Positions 11,815-17,902 of a stretch of 22,001 bases of DNA are shown one piece after another. A model generated the notes under the pieces. It made no database searches. It saw only the letters and a list, made by a program, of their open reading frames with translations, and had not been told where the DNA came from. Each line of letters starts with the position of its first letter. Within the stretch, counting starts at the first letter, position 1. The stretch covers positions 1-22,001 of the forward strand of contig JAKPKF010000207.1 of the NCBI GenBank assembly GCA_029553845.1. Direction: 5' to 3'. The position numbers were made by a program, and so were the translations under genes. Source of the stretch: a bacterium (GTDB taxonomy: Bacteria; Patescibacteria; Dojkabacteria; SC72).

Positions 11815-11868
11815 CTAATCTGATTCTAATCTGATTCTAATCCTCTCTTAACCTTCGAACCTTATAAT
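11815..11868 (+). promoter_or_regulatory. 11-bp-box promoter, re-registered variant
   Basis: Boxes start at 11815, 11826 and 11837 (all CTAATC) and 11848 (TTAACC), with TATAAT at 11863-11868. The usual CTAATG last box is missing, yet four boxes remain and the last is still 15 bp from the -10. Number and phase seem to matter more than the exact last box. Confidence 0.75.
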
Positions 11869-11907
11869 AAAAATATGAAAACTACCAATTTTATGGAGGC
11901 AAAAGAA

Positions 11908-12279
11908 ATGGAAACTAAAAAGGATTTTTATTATTGGGATGAGAATTGGAAAAAGGTTCCGGTTCCTCCTCAGATCCAAAAAATGGCCGAGGAATATTTA
12001 GAGACATTTTTCGAAACCTTTCCCCACCTTAGAAATTTTATCCAGGACCTGGAGGTGGATGGGGAGATTTTCCGAAGGGAAATTAAGGAATTGGTTGGGA
12101 ATAAAAATAATCCAAATTTAATGGATAAGGGAATTTTTCTCCGGTGGGAAATTAAGGTCCGGGAGGTTTATAAAATCTATAAAAATGGGAATAAAAGGGT
12201 TGGGGAATGGGGGGGCCATTATCTATTTGAAGAATTGATAAGAAGAGAAGAAATTGGGGAATGGTGGGATAGGAGGTAG
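11908..12279 (+). CDS. Hypothetical Trp/aromatic-rich protein
   Basis: 123 residues from ATG 11908, chosen for the GGAGG ending eight bases upstream; ATG 11875 would fall at the transcription start and be leaderless. Sequence: METKKDFYYWDENWKKVPVPPQIQKMAEEYLETFFETFPHLRNFIQD..., then a GNKRVGEWGGHYLFEELIRREEIGEWW end. Mostly helical with many Trp/Tyr. No family recognised. Codons are strongly purine-rich, as in the gene at 10951. Last gene before the 12.3-12.8 kb regulatory region. Confidence 0.7.
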   Translation: METKKDFYYWDENWKKVPVPPQIQKMAEEYLETFFETFPHLRNFIQDLEVDGEIFRREIKELVGNKNNPNLMDKGIFLRWEIKVREVYKIYKNGNKRVGEWGGHYLFEELIRREEIGEWWDRR

Positions 12280-12332
12280 GGGAAATAAATGGAAATGGGT
12301 ATTTTAAAATAATAAATTAAATAAAAAATTAA

Positions 12333-12362
12333 GGGTGGGGACCTGAGTTATACCCCCCACCC
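12333..12362. terminator. GC-rich hairpin
   Basis: GGGTGGGG (12333-12340) pairs with CCCCACCC (12355-12362), loop 14. The T-run side (AATTTTTT when read leftward) makes it a good leftward terminator. Rightward it lacks a T run but lies just after the 11908-12279 gene. Confidence 0.6.
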
Positions 12363-12673
12363 ACCACCTCTCTCCTCTCACCCTCTCTCCCACTAGGACG
12401 GTCTACTCTCACACTCTTCCCTCTCTCAACCCTTCCCAAATACTTTACTACTCTATTTCCTACCTGAGAGATCACGATAACTTCAATCTTCCCTACCCAA
12501 TTAGGTAACTGTTTTAACTGTTGAATTCAACTATTAGTTTTACCTCCTTTTATCCTTCTCACGACAATCCTAATAGTTGAACCTAATAGTTAAAACAATC
12601 AAACTCACACCGTTTTCTCACCCCCAAAACCCACCCCAGTCTCCCTCTGAAACCTAATAGTTGAATTAGTTGA

Positions 12674-12704
12674 AGTCTCACGTATACGTAGTATACGTGA
12701 GACT
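12674..12704. repeat. 14-bp palindrome with GTA centre
   Basis: Arms 12674-12687 (AGTCTCACGTATAC) and 12691-12704 are perfectly complementary around GTA. The inner TATACGTAGTATA equals the inner part of the 1415-1453 hairpin, while the outer arms differ but remain paired. Confidence 0.75.
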
Positions 12705-12739
12705 GACCAAACTATTATTCAACTATTAGTGAAGACTTC

Positions 12740-12751
12740 ACCTAATTAGGT
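12740..12751. repeat. 12-bp palindrome ACCTAATTAGGT
   Basis: Perfect palindrome ACCTAATTAGGT with a half-site (CCAATTAGGTAACT) at about 12498. It is adjacent to a GTGAAG/CTTCAC palindrome (12729-12741). Probable operator-type site. Confidence 0.55.
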
Positions 12752-12812
12752 AATAGTTGAATAATAGTTGAAATTCCCTCCAAACTCCCTCCAAATTGAT
12801 ACCTCTAGGGGG

Positions 12813-12841
12813 TTGCCGTTTCTAGTAAAATAACTTATAAT
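12813..12841 (+). promoter_or_regulatory. Late-type promoter with -35 and -10
   Basis: TTGCCG (12813-12818), 17-base spacer, TATAAT (12836-12841). There are no 11-bp boxes. An 11-bp inverted repeat (12828-12838 AAATAACTTAT with 12855-12865) covers the -10 and start region and may be an operator or a 5' hairpin. Drives the 12878 gene. Confidence 0.8.
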
Positions 12842-12877
12842 ATTAATAAATACAATAAGTTATTTGGAGGGATCGAA

Positions 12878-13141
12878 ATGAAAGAAAAAGTCGTACCTGT
12901 CGTTAAAAAACGTCGGGGACCTAAAGTTCAAGAAGTAGTAGAGTCTCCGACTAATTGGCCTCCTCTTCTTCAGACCAAGCTCAAAGAAAAGCTGATCAAA
13001 TACGAAGCAAAGATTTTACGAACTTGGAAAACCGTAGGAACGGGAACTTTAGTATATCATGTTGAAGTCCAGCTACCTGATGGATCTACCACGAAGTGGA
13101 AGTCGTCACGCGCACCCGAATGGTGGGGCTGGATATCTTAG
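12878..13141 (+). CDS. Hypothetical basic protein, shares C-terminal domain with 9985 gene
   Basis: 87 residues, ribosome site TTGGAGGGATCGAA. Basic N-terminus (MKEKVVPVVKKRRGPKVQEVV). C-terminal half EAKILRTWKTVG...VQLPDGSTTKWKSSRAPEWWGW aligns with the end of the 9985-10383 product (EAEVLRIW, LLPNGEVRKVW, YGW). A small DNA- or protein-binding beta domain is plausible but unproven. It is the first gene after the iteron region and is followed by a strong terminator, so it is expressed as a separate unit, perhaps a regulator. Confidence 0.75.
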   Translation: MKEKVVPVVKKRRGPKVQEVVESPTNWPPLLQTKLKEKLIKYEAKILRTWKTVGTGTLVYHVEVQLPDGSTTKWKSSRAPEWWGWIS

Positions 13142-13143
13142 AT

Positions 13144-13193
13144 GTTCGGGAGTTGAGGTTAGCCTCCTTTCCATACAACTCCCGAACTTTTTT
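13144..13193 (+). terminator. Strong intrinsic terminator
   Basis: 12-bp stem GTTCGGGAGTTG (13144-13155) with CAACTCCCGAAC (13176-13187), then TTTTTTT. It separates the 12878 gene from the late genes. Since no promoter lies between it and 13208, that gene depends on read-through or antitermination. Confidence 0.88.
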
Positions 13194-13207
13194 ATCAGGA
13201 GATTAAG

Positions 13208-13555
13208 ATGGCAATTCAAGCTAAATTAAAAGATGACGTGACTATGAAGAGTATCGTAGCCTGTGGGGGAATTGTATTCTATAAAGATTGGCAGGATGTT
13301 CCCTTTTGGGAAGAAAAAGCCGCTAAGAATAATCCGTACTTAGATACTAGGGAATTGGTCAAAGAAGTTCAGACTAAAGTTGAAGAACCTGTTAAAGAAG
13401 AAATTCCTATCATCAAAGCTGAAACTCCAGTAGAAGAAGTTACTATTGAAGAGCCTCAAGAGATTTCTCTTAAAGAAGAGAAGAAACCAGCAGGGAAGAA
13501 ATCTAAAGGTCAAAAAGCCGTAGATGAAATCTCATTTGAGGATCTTACCAAATAG
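13208..13555 (+). CDS. Hypothetical protein with acidic/Lys-rich C-terminal tail
   Basis: 115 residues from ATG 13208 (TCAGGAGATTAAG). Residues 1-50 form a compact domain (AIQAKLKDDVTMKSIVACGGIVFYKDWQDVPFWEEKAAKN). From about 56 on comes a low-complexity tail of EEPVKEEIP, TPVEEV and KKPAGKKSKG type. The short barrel-like N-terminal domain plus disordered tail resembles small head-proximal or DNA-associated phage proteins, but no family is certain. The gene ends inside the -35 of the next promoter. Confidence 0.7.
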   Translation: MAIQAKLKDDVTMKSIVACGGIVFYKDWQDVPFWEEKAAKNNPYLDTRELVKEVQTKVEEPVKEEIPIIKAETPVEEVTIEEPQEISLKEEKKPAGKKSKGQKAVDEISFEDLTK

Positions 13556-13584
13556 TTGTTGTTCATGGAGAATTAACTTATAAT
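13556..13584 (+). promoter_or_regulatory. Late-operon promoter
   Basis: TTGTTG (13556-13561), 17-base spacer, TATAAT (13579-13584). It shares TAACTTATAATA with the 12813 promoter. No 11-bp boxes. Likely drives the acetyltransferase and the head operon. Confidence 0.78.
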
Positions 13585-13613
13585 AAAAGAGTAAGCGGTC
13601 CTAAGGAGATAGA

Positions 13614-14045
13614 ATGACAGTTCGTCTAGGAGTCCTCCAAGATTATGAAAGCATTCGAAAGTCGAATAATTCGACTAACGCTCTGGAGAACTCTGCTTAC
13701 TTCCCTAATGCGATCCGTGAAGATCTAGAAAATGGGTATCTTATTTTCGATGATGAGACTCACGGGTTTTTAGCGTTCTATCCAACCAAAAAGTCCGATC
13801 CTCCGAGAGTAACGATCTATAATATCTACGTCCCAAAGTCTTCTAGAAAGAAAGGGTCTGGTTTCCAGATGGTGGAATTCTTACGGGAATTGTATCCAGA
13901 CCGCCCGATATTGGCGAAATGCCCTGTAGACATTGAATCTAATAAATGGTATGAACATACCGGATGGAAGCTCAAAGAGGTTCTTCCTCCTGAAGGTCGT
14001 AGAAAACGAGCTCTTAATCTGTGGGTCTATGAGGTAGAATCATGA
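13614..14045 (+). CDS. GNAT-family N-acetyltransferase
   Basis: 143 residues (MTVRLGVLQDYESIRK..., ribosome site TAAGGAGATAGA). It fits the GNAT fold: N-terminal beta strand and helix, then central strand RVTIYNIYVPKSSRKKGSGFQMVEFL (about 64-89) with the acetyl-CoA loop SRKKGSG, and late strand plus helix ILAKCPVDIESNKWYEHTGWK (about 98-118). It would transfer an acetyl group from acetyl-CoA; the substrate is unknown. A GNAT enzyme before terminase genes is seen in several phages. It overlaps the next gene by ATGA. Confidence 0.8.
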   Translation: MTVRLGVLQDYESIRKSNNSTNALENSAYFPNAIREDLENGYLIFDDETHGFLAFYPTKKSDPPRVTIYNIYVPKSSRKKGSGFQMVEFLRELYPDRPILAKCPVDIESNKWYEHTGWKLKEVLPPEGRRKRALNLWVYEVES

Positions 14046-14758
14046 CTCAGGTTACGCCAGGATCACGAGTCCGAGAAGTAACTCCTTCAGAAGGAGTTAA
14101 GAGATGTGGTGCTACTAAATCTGATGGTCAACCGTGTCGTGGATATGTGGTCCCAGGGGCTAATAGATGTAAGTTTCATGGAGGTGCAGTTCCCCGAGGG
14201 ATAGCTAGTTCTAATTTCAAGGATGGGAAGTATTCAAAATACTTGCCCACCGGCTTGCTTGAGATCTATAAGCAGACTCAGGAAGATGGAGAGCTTCTAT
14301 CCCTGGAGGATGAGATCCGATTAGTAGATGTTAGAGTTCGTGAGCTTCTAGGTCAGCTAGAGGCGGGGCCTTCTGACGAAATTTGGGAGAAGGCTCTAGG
14401 GTTGGTAGGATCTCTTCGTGCTTATGTCAATCAAGAAGAGTATAGTAAGGTGCCTGCGGTCTTGGAAGCCTTGGACCGGTTGGTCTTGGAAGGTAGTAAT
14501 GAAAAGGAAGTTTGGCAGGGTGTCCTTCAACTTATGGAGACCCGTCGACGTCTGGTGGAAGGAGAAAGAAAACGTCTAGTTGAAATGAACCATGTTATTA
14601 CGAGTGAGAATGCTATGGTTCTAGTAGTTGCATTAGCTTCGGCGGTCAAAAAATATGTCACAGACAAAAGTACCCTCAACAAAATCTCGCGAGAGCTTGT
14701 TCACATCACTGCGGGACAACCTGGCGAGGTCCTTGGATCCGTCCGGTTCCCTGAATGA
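14042..14758 (+). CDS. Putative small terminase subunit, N-terminal zinc motif
   Basis: 238 residues. Residues about 21-47 have the pattern RCGATKSDGQPCRGYVV...RCKFHGGAVPRG: three cysteines and a His, followed by HGG. From general knowledge this Cx(n)PCx(n)RCxxHGG motif is common in phage proteins encoded just before the large terminase and is thought to bind zinc. The rest is helical (EIYKQTQEDGELLSLEDEIRLVDVRVRELLGQLE...), as expected for a DNA-recognition/oligomerisation subunit. The position directly before the large terminase supports the call. Its last about 104 bases are also in the large terminase frame if that gene starts at 14655. Confidence 0.75.
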   Translation: MTQVTPGSRVREVTPSEGVKRCGATKSDGQPCRGYVVPGANRCKFHGGAVPRGIASSNFKDGKYSKYLPTGLLEIYKQTQEDGELLSLEDEIRLVDVRVRELLGQLEAGPSDEIWEKALGLVGSLRAYVNQEEYSKVPAVLEALDRLVLEGSNEKEVWQGVLQLMETRRRLVEGERKRLVEMNHVITSENAMVLVVALASAVKKYVTDKSTLNKISRELVHITAGQPGEVLGSVRFPE

Positions 14759-16196
14759 GAAGTTCGCTGCTCGCTATTGGAATGATCCAGTAGCTTGGGT
14801 GAACAATTGTATCATTCATACTAAGGGGGGACCGGCTGCGTATCAAGAGGATGTCTTATCTCGTGTTTCTATAGAAAAGCGGGTAAGTGTCCGGGGACCT
14901 CATGGTCTAGGGAAGTCTACCCTGATGGCATGGGCAGTTCTGTGGTTCGCTACCACTAGGGATTCACTTGGGGTTGATTGGAAGGTTCTTACTCTTGCAT
15001 CAGTTTGGAGGCAGTTGGAAAAGTACCTTTGGCCAGAAATCCACAAGTGGGCTCGCCGATTGAATTGGGTGGAAATAGGACGGGAGCCTTTTACCGATAG
15101 AGAATTGCTTCAACTCTCGCTTCGCCTAAAGACGGGAGAAGCATTTGCGGTAGCTTCAGATAATCCTGAATCTATCGAAGGTGCTCATGCGGATTATATT
15201 CTCTATGTGTTTGATGAAGCAAAGATCATCCCAGATGCAACTTGGAATAGTGCTGAAGGTGCTTTTTCATCTGGTTCCGAAACCTATTGGCTGGCAGCTT
15301 CTACTCCAGGAGAGCCTCTAGGACGGTTTTACCAGATCCAAACTAAGGTAAGAGGGTATTCTGACTGGTGGGCACGGCATGTTACATTAGATGAAGCAGT
15401 TCAGGCAGGTAGAATTAGTAAAGATTGGGCAGAAGCCCGTCGCATCCAGTGGGGTGAGAATTCTGCTGCTTATAAGAATAGAGTTTTAGGAGAGTTCGCA
15501 GAGAGTTCTTCTGATGGAGTTATTCCTCTTGCTTGGGTGGAAAAAGCTATTGACCGGTGGTATGATCTTCAGAAGAAAGGTTCCCCCAAGCGTCTATCAG
15601 CTTTCGCAGTTGACGTTGGGAGAGGAGGTGATCCTTCTACTATTGCTCCGAGATATGAGATGTTTATCCCTACGATTTTCAGGTCGGATACATCCGATAC
15701 CATGCACTTAGTGGGAGAAATCATTTCCCATGTAGGTAGTAGAGATATCCCAATCGTTATTGATATAATCGGTCTTGGGGCTGGTGTTTATGATAGACTC
15801 AATGAGCAGAAGTATAATGTTATTTCCTTTATTGCTAATGAGTCAACTCTCTGGGAATCTAGGTCAGGGAATTTTAGGTTTTCAGATACAAGGTCAGCTG
15901 CTTGGTGGAATGCAAGAGAGCTTCTAGATCCCTTTAGTGGGCCAGGTCTCGCTTTGCCTCCAGATGATGAAGATTTATTGATCGGAGATTTAACCGGTCC
16001 CACTTGGAAATATATGTCAGATGGTAAGATCAAGGTTGAAAGTAAAGATGTGTTAAGGACGAGATTGGGTAGGTCTACAGATTATGGTGATGTGATTATC
16101 ATGTCTCTATGGGCTGAAGGATCTTCTCGTCAAGTTACTTGGGAAGACTTGGTCGGATTATCTCATGTGGAAGGGTATGTTAGTCGATGGGCATAA
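14655..16196 (+). CDS. terL: Large terminase subunit (packaging ATPase-nuclease)
   Basis: 513 residues. It pumps DNA into the prohead and cuts concatemers. Walker A GPHGLGKST (81-89) and Walker B YILYVFDE (181-188) define the ATPase. The nuclease half has acidic motifs AVDVGRGGD (318-326), IVIDIIGLGAG (367-377) and DYGD (476-479), the RNase H-like arrangement of terminases. ASTPGEPLGRFY (215-226) looks like the coupling motif. Start: ATG 14655 gives a 104-base overlap with the previous gene and has only a weak ribosome site. In-frame TTG 14697 or 14733 could be the true start without loss of a motif. It overlaps the portal gene by 10 bp. Confidence 0.93.
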   Translation: MSQTKVPSTKSRESLFTSLRDNLARSLDPSGSLNEKFAARYWNDPVAWVNNCIIHTKGGPAAYQEDVLSRVSIEKRVSVRGPHGLGKSTLMAWAVLWFATTRDSLGVDWKVLTLASVWRQLEKYLWPEIHKWARRLNWVEIGREPFTDRELLQLSLRLKTGEAFAVASDNPESIEGAHADYILYVFDEAKIIPDATWNSAEGAFSSGSETYWLAASTPGEPLGRFYQIQTKVRGYSDWWARHVTLDEAVQAGRISKDWAEARRIQWGENSAAYKNRVLGEFAESSSDGVIPLAWVEKAIDRWYDLQKKGSPKRLSAFAVDVGRGGDPSTIAPRYEMFIPTIFRSDTSDTMHLVGEIISHVGSRDIPIVIDIIGLGAGVYDRLNEQKYNVISFIANESTLWESRSGNFRFSDTRSAAWWNARELLDPFSGPGLALPPDDEDLLIGDLTGPTWKYMSDGKIKVESKDVLRTRLGRSTDYGDVIIMSLWAEGSSRQVTWEDLVGLSHVEGYVSRWA

Positions 16197-17902
16197 TTCA
16201 AAATATACGTAATTTATGGAATGGGCGAACTGATGCTCCTCTGGAATCTTCTCCTGTAGAAGCTGAGGCAGCTCCTAGGGCTCCTTCCCAATACGTTACA
16301 AAAGAGGTCGGGTCTTCGGGGTTAGATCTAACCGGAGGTTGGGTTCGTGAAGCCTATACTTCTGAGCTCTATTGGCCCCAGGTAGCTCCTCTCTATCTAC
16401 GTATCTGGAGAAGTGATCCTGAAGTCACCGTTGTTCGTGTGATCATGGAAACTTTAGCATCTAAGATTCAATTAGGTGTAGAGATTCCCGAACACGAGGG
16501 AAGCAGGGAGCTGGATAAGCCGACCGATGATGATAAGAAAGCCCAGGATTTCATGTATGAAGTTCTGGAAGACCTAGAGGGAGGGATCCAGTCCTGGTTG
16601 ACGTCATGTATGTCTAGAGTTCCTTTCTTCGGTTGGGGATGGTGGGAAGTCCTGCCTGGAATTAGGAATCCTAAATGGAAGCCTCCCGAAGGTGACCCTT
16701 GGAGATCTGAGTTTTCAGATAATCTGGTTGGGTATCGTCGATTTGCTTTTCGACACTATTCTTCATTCTTTCAATGGGATGGAGATGATCGAACCGGTCG
16801 GATTAACGGAATGATTCAACTAGCTCCTCCGAATCCTCAAGTAACCATTCCTCTACAGAATTCTCTTCATATCAAGTTTGGAGATCAAGATAATCCCGAA
16901 GGTTTAGCAACTCTTGAAGCCATGTGGAGACTTGAAAGACTCAAGTATGGTCTTGAAATAGTTCAAGGGATTGGGTTTGAACATGCTGCAGGGTATTTGA
17001 ATGTAGAAGCAACCAAGACTTTAACGGATACCGATAGAGATTTCGTGAAGAAGGCAGCTCGTGCTGTTCTTACTGCTCAAGAAGGGAATTATGCTCTTTG
17101 GCCAAGTGGATTTAAAGGTGAGCTAAAGGATGTCCCATTTCAAGCTGCATCTAGTATCCTAGATGCTATTCGATATTATGGGATCCTCAAACTTGCTCTT
17201 TTAGGTATGCAATGGGCTGCTCTAGGAACCTTATCCCCATATGGGTCGTTCTCTACTATGCAGGATGCATCAAGTCTATTCTTGACTACCTATAATGCTA
17301 TGGTTGAAGGATTTGTCAATCAAGCAGACCAGCAAGTAGGGAAGAGACTATTCTCATATGAAGCAAATCAAGCAGCATTCCCAAATAGAACCCGACGTCC
17401 AAAGATTACTATTCTTCGTCGAGTGGAGAAAGGTGTCAAGCTTACAGAATTAGGTCAATTCTTACAAGCTATTTCAACTATTCTACCGATGGATGATGAA
17501 GATCTCTTAGCAATTCGTCGGTCGAGTGAAGTGCTTCCCGATAGACTCCCCGAAAATGGGAAAGTAATTGCTCAGCCAATCGGAGGTTCCGGGTTTGTAA
17601 CTCCTACGGGAACAGCAGGATCCAGTATGCCTAAAACTGCACAGAAGGTTGAGACATCGGGAATTAAAGAGGAAGCTCCACAAGAAGAAGGAGTCTCCGA
17701 AGAAGAGGGAGAACTTGCATTACGTCGTGTCCTAGTTAGTGATGAAGAGATGCCGACCGATGTTAGTCATGAAGCCGATACAGTAGGTCCTGATAGTTTG
17801 AAGAAAGCTCTTACTAAGTTTAGATCTTGGGCAAGAAAGAATGCTCCTGAATTTGTATCAATTTTAGATGCTAAAGTTGAGGATTCTTCTGATGATGAGT
17901 GA
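16187..17902 (+). CDS. Portal protein, Mu gp29 (DUF935)-like
   Basis: 571 residues. The dodecameric portal forms the DNA channel at one head vertex. Evidence: position between terminase and minor head gene; the N-terminal Ser/Pro-rich start; TSELYWPQVAPLYLRIWRSDPEVTVVRVIMETL (about 59-91); the conserved-looking RRFAFRHYSSFFQW and LHIKFGDQDNPEGLATLEAMWRLERLKYGLE (about 230-260). Also SPYGSFSTMQDASSLFLTTYNAMVE and a helical C-terminus. Length exceeds the usual 450-530, with an acidic tail (KEEAPQEEGVSEEEGEL...) of about 100 residues rich in Glu/Ser. It overlaps the next gene by 11 bp. The exact subfamily should be confirmed by profile search. Confidence 0.85.
   Translation: MGIIQNIRNLWNGRTDAPLESSPVEAEAAPRAPSQYVTKEVGSSGLDLTGGWVREAYTSELYWPQVAPLYLRIWRSDPEVTVVRVIMETLASKIQLGVEIPEHEGSRELDKPTDDDKKAQDFMYEVLEDLEGGIQSWLTSCMSRVPFFGWGWWEVLPGIRNPKWKPPEGDPWRSEFSDNLVGYRRFAFRHYSSFFQWDGDDRTGRINGMIQLAPPNPQVTIPLQNSLHIKFGDQDNPEGLATLEAMWRLERLKYGLEIVQGIGFEHAAGYLNVEATKTLTDTDRDFVKKAARAVLTAQEGNYALWPSGFKGELKDVPFQAASSILDAIRYYGILKLALLGMQWAALGTLSPYGSFSTMQDASSLFLTTYNAMVEGFVNQADQQVGKRLFSYEANQAAFPNRTRRPKITILRRVEKGVKLTELGQFLQAISTILPMDDEDLLAIRRSSEVLPDRLPENGKVIAQPIGGSGFVTPTGTAGSSMPKTAQKVETSGIKEEAPQEEGVSEEEGELALRRVLVSDEEMPTDVSHEADTVGPDSLKKALTKFRSWARKNAPEFVSILDAKVEDSSDDE

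Larger units (their letters stand above)
12569..12772. repeat. Iteron-like cluster (CCTAATAGTTGAA family)
   Basis: Forward copies start at about 12569, 12582, 12653, 12666, 12751 and 12763. Inverted copies are at 12710-12729 (AACTATTATTCAACTATTAG). An outlying inverted pair, GTTGAATTCAAC, is at 12520-12531. The 12569/12582 pair is spaced 13 bp. Typical of binding sites for an initiator or repressor. Confidence 0.6.
12280..12812. other. Non-coding region between early and late modules: TAGTTGA repeats and palindromes
   Basis: No supported gene. The first 20-80 bases are AT-rich with a G/C hairpin (12333-12362). 12360-12480 is pyrimidine-rich. From about 12496 to 12774 there are about ten copies of TAGTTGA or close variants in both orientations, mixed with palindromes at 12520-12531, 12674-12704, 12729-12741 and 12740-12751. 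The layout fits a replication origin or a multi-site operator region; neither is proved. Confidence 0.65.

Noticed and set aside
3869..11868. CRISPR-like array from the repeated approximately 50-base element
   Set aside because: Spacing is irregular, intervals contain coding genes, some copies are inverted, and the repeat contains a promoter layout.
1415..12704. Protelomerase (hairpin telomere) sites
   Set aside because: The centre is an odd three-base GTA and no protelomerase gene is visible; known sites have even palindromes.
12674..12704. Phage attachment (att) site
   Set aside because: No integrase gene or tRNA-like sequence nearby, so there is nothing to support it.
15788..16033. Leftward frames inside terminase, protease and capsid genes
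   Set aside because: All are antisense to clearly supported late genes and lack ribosome sites.
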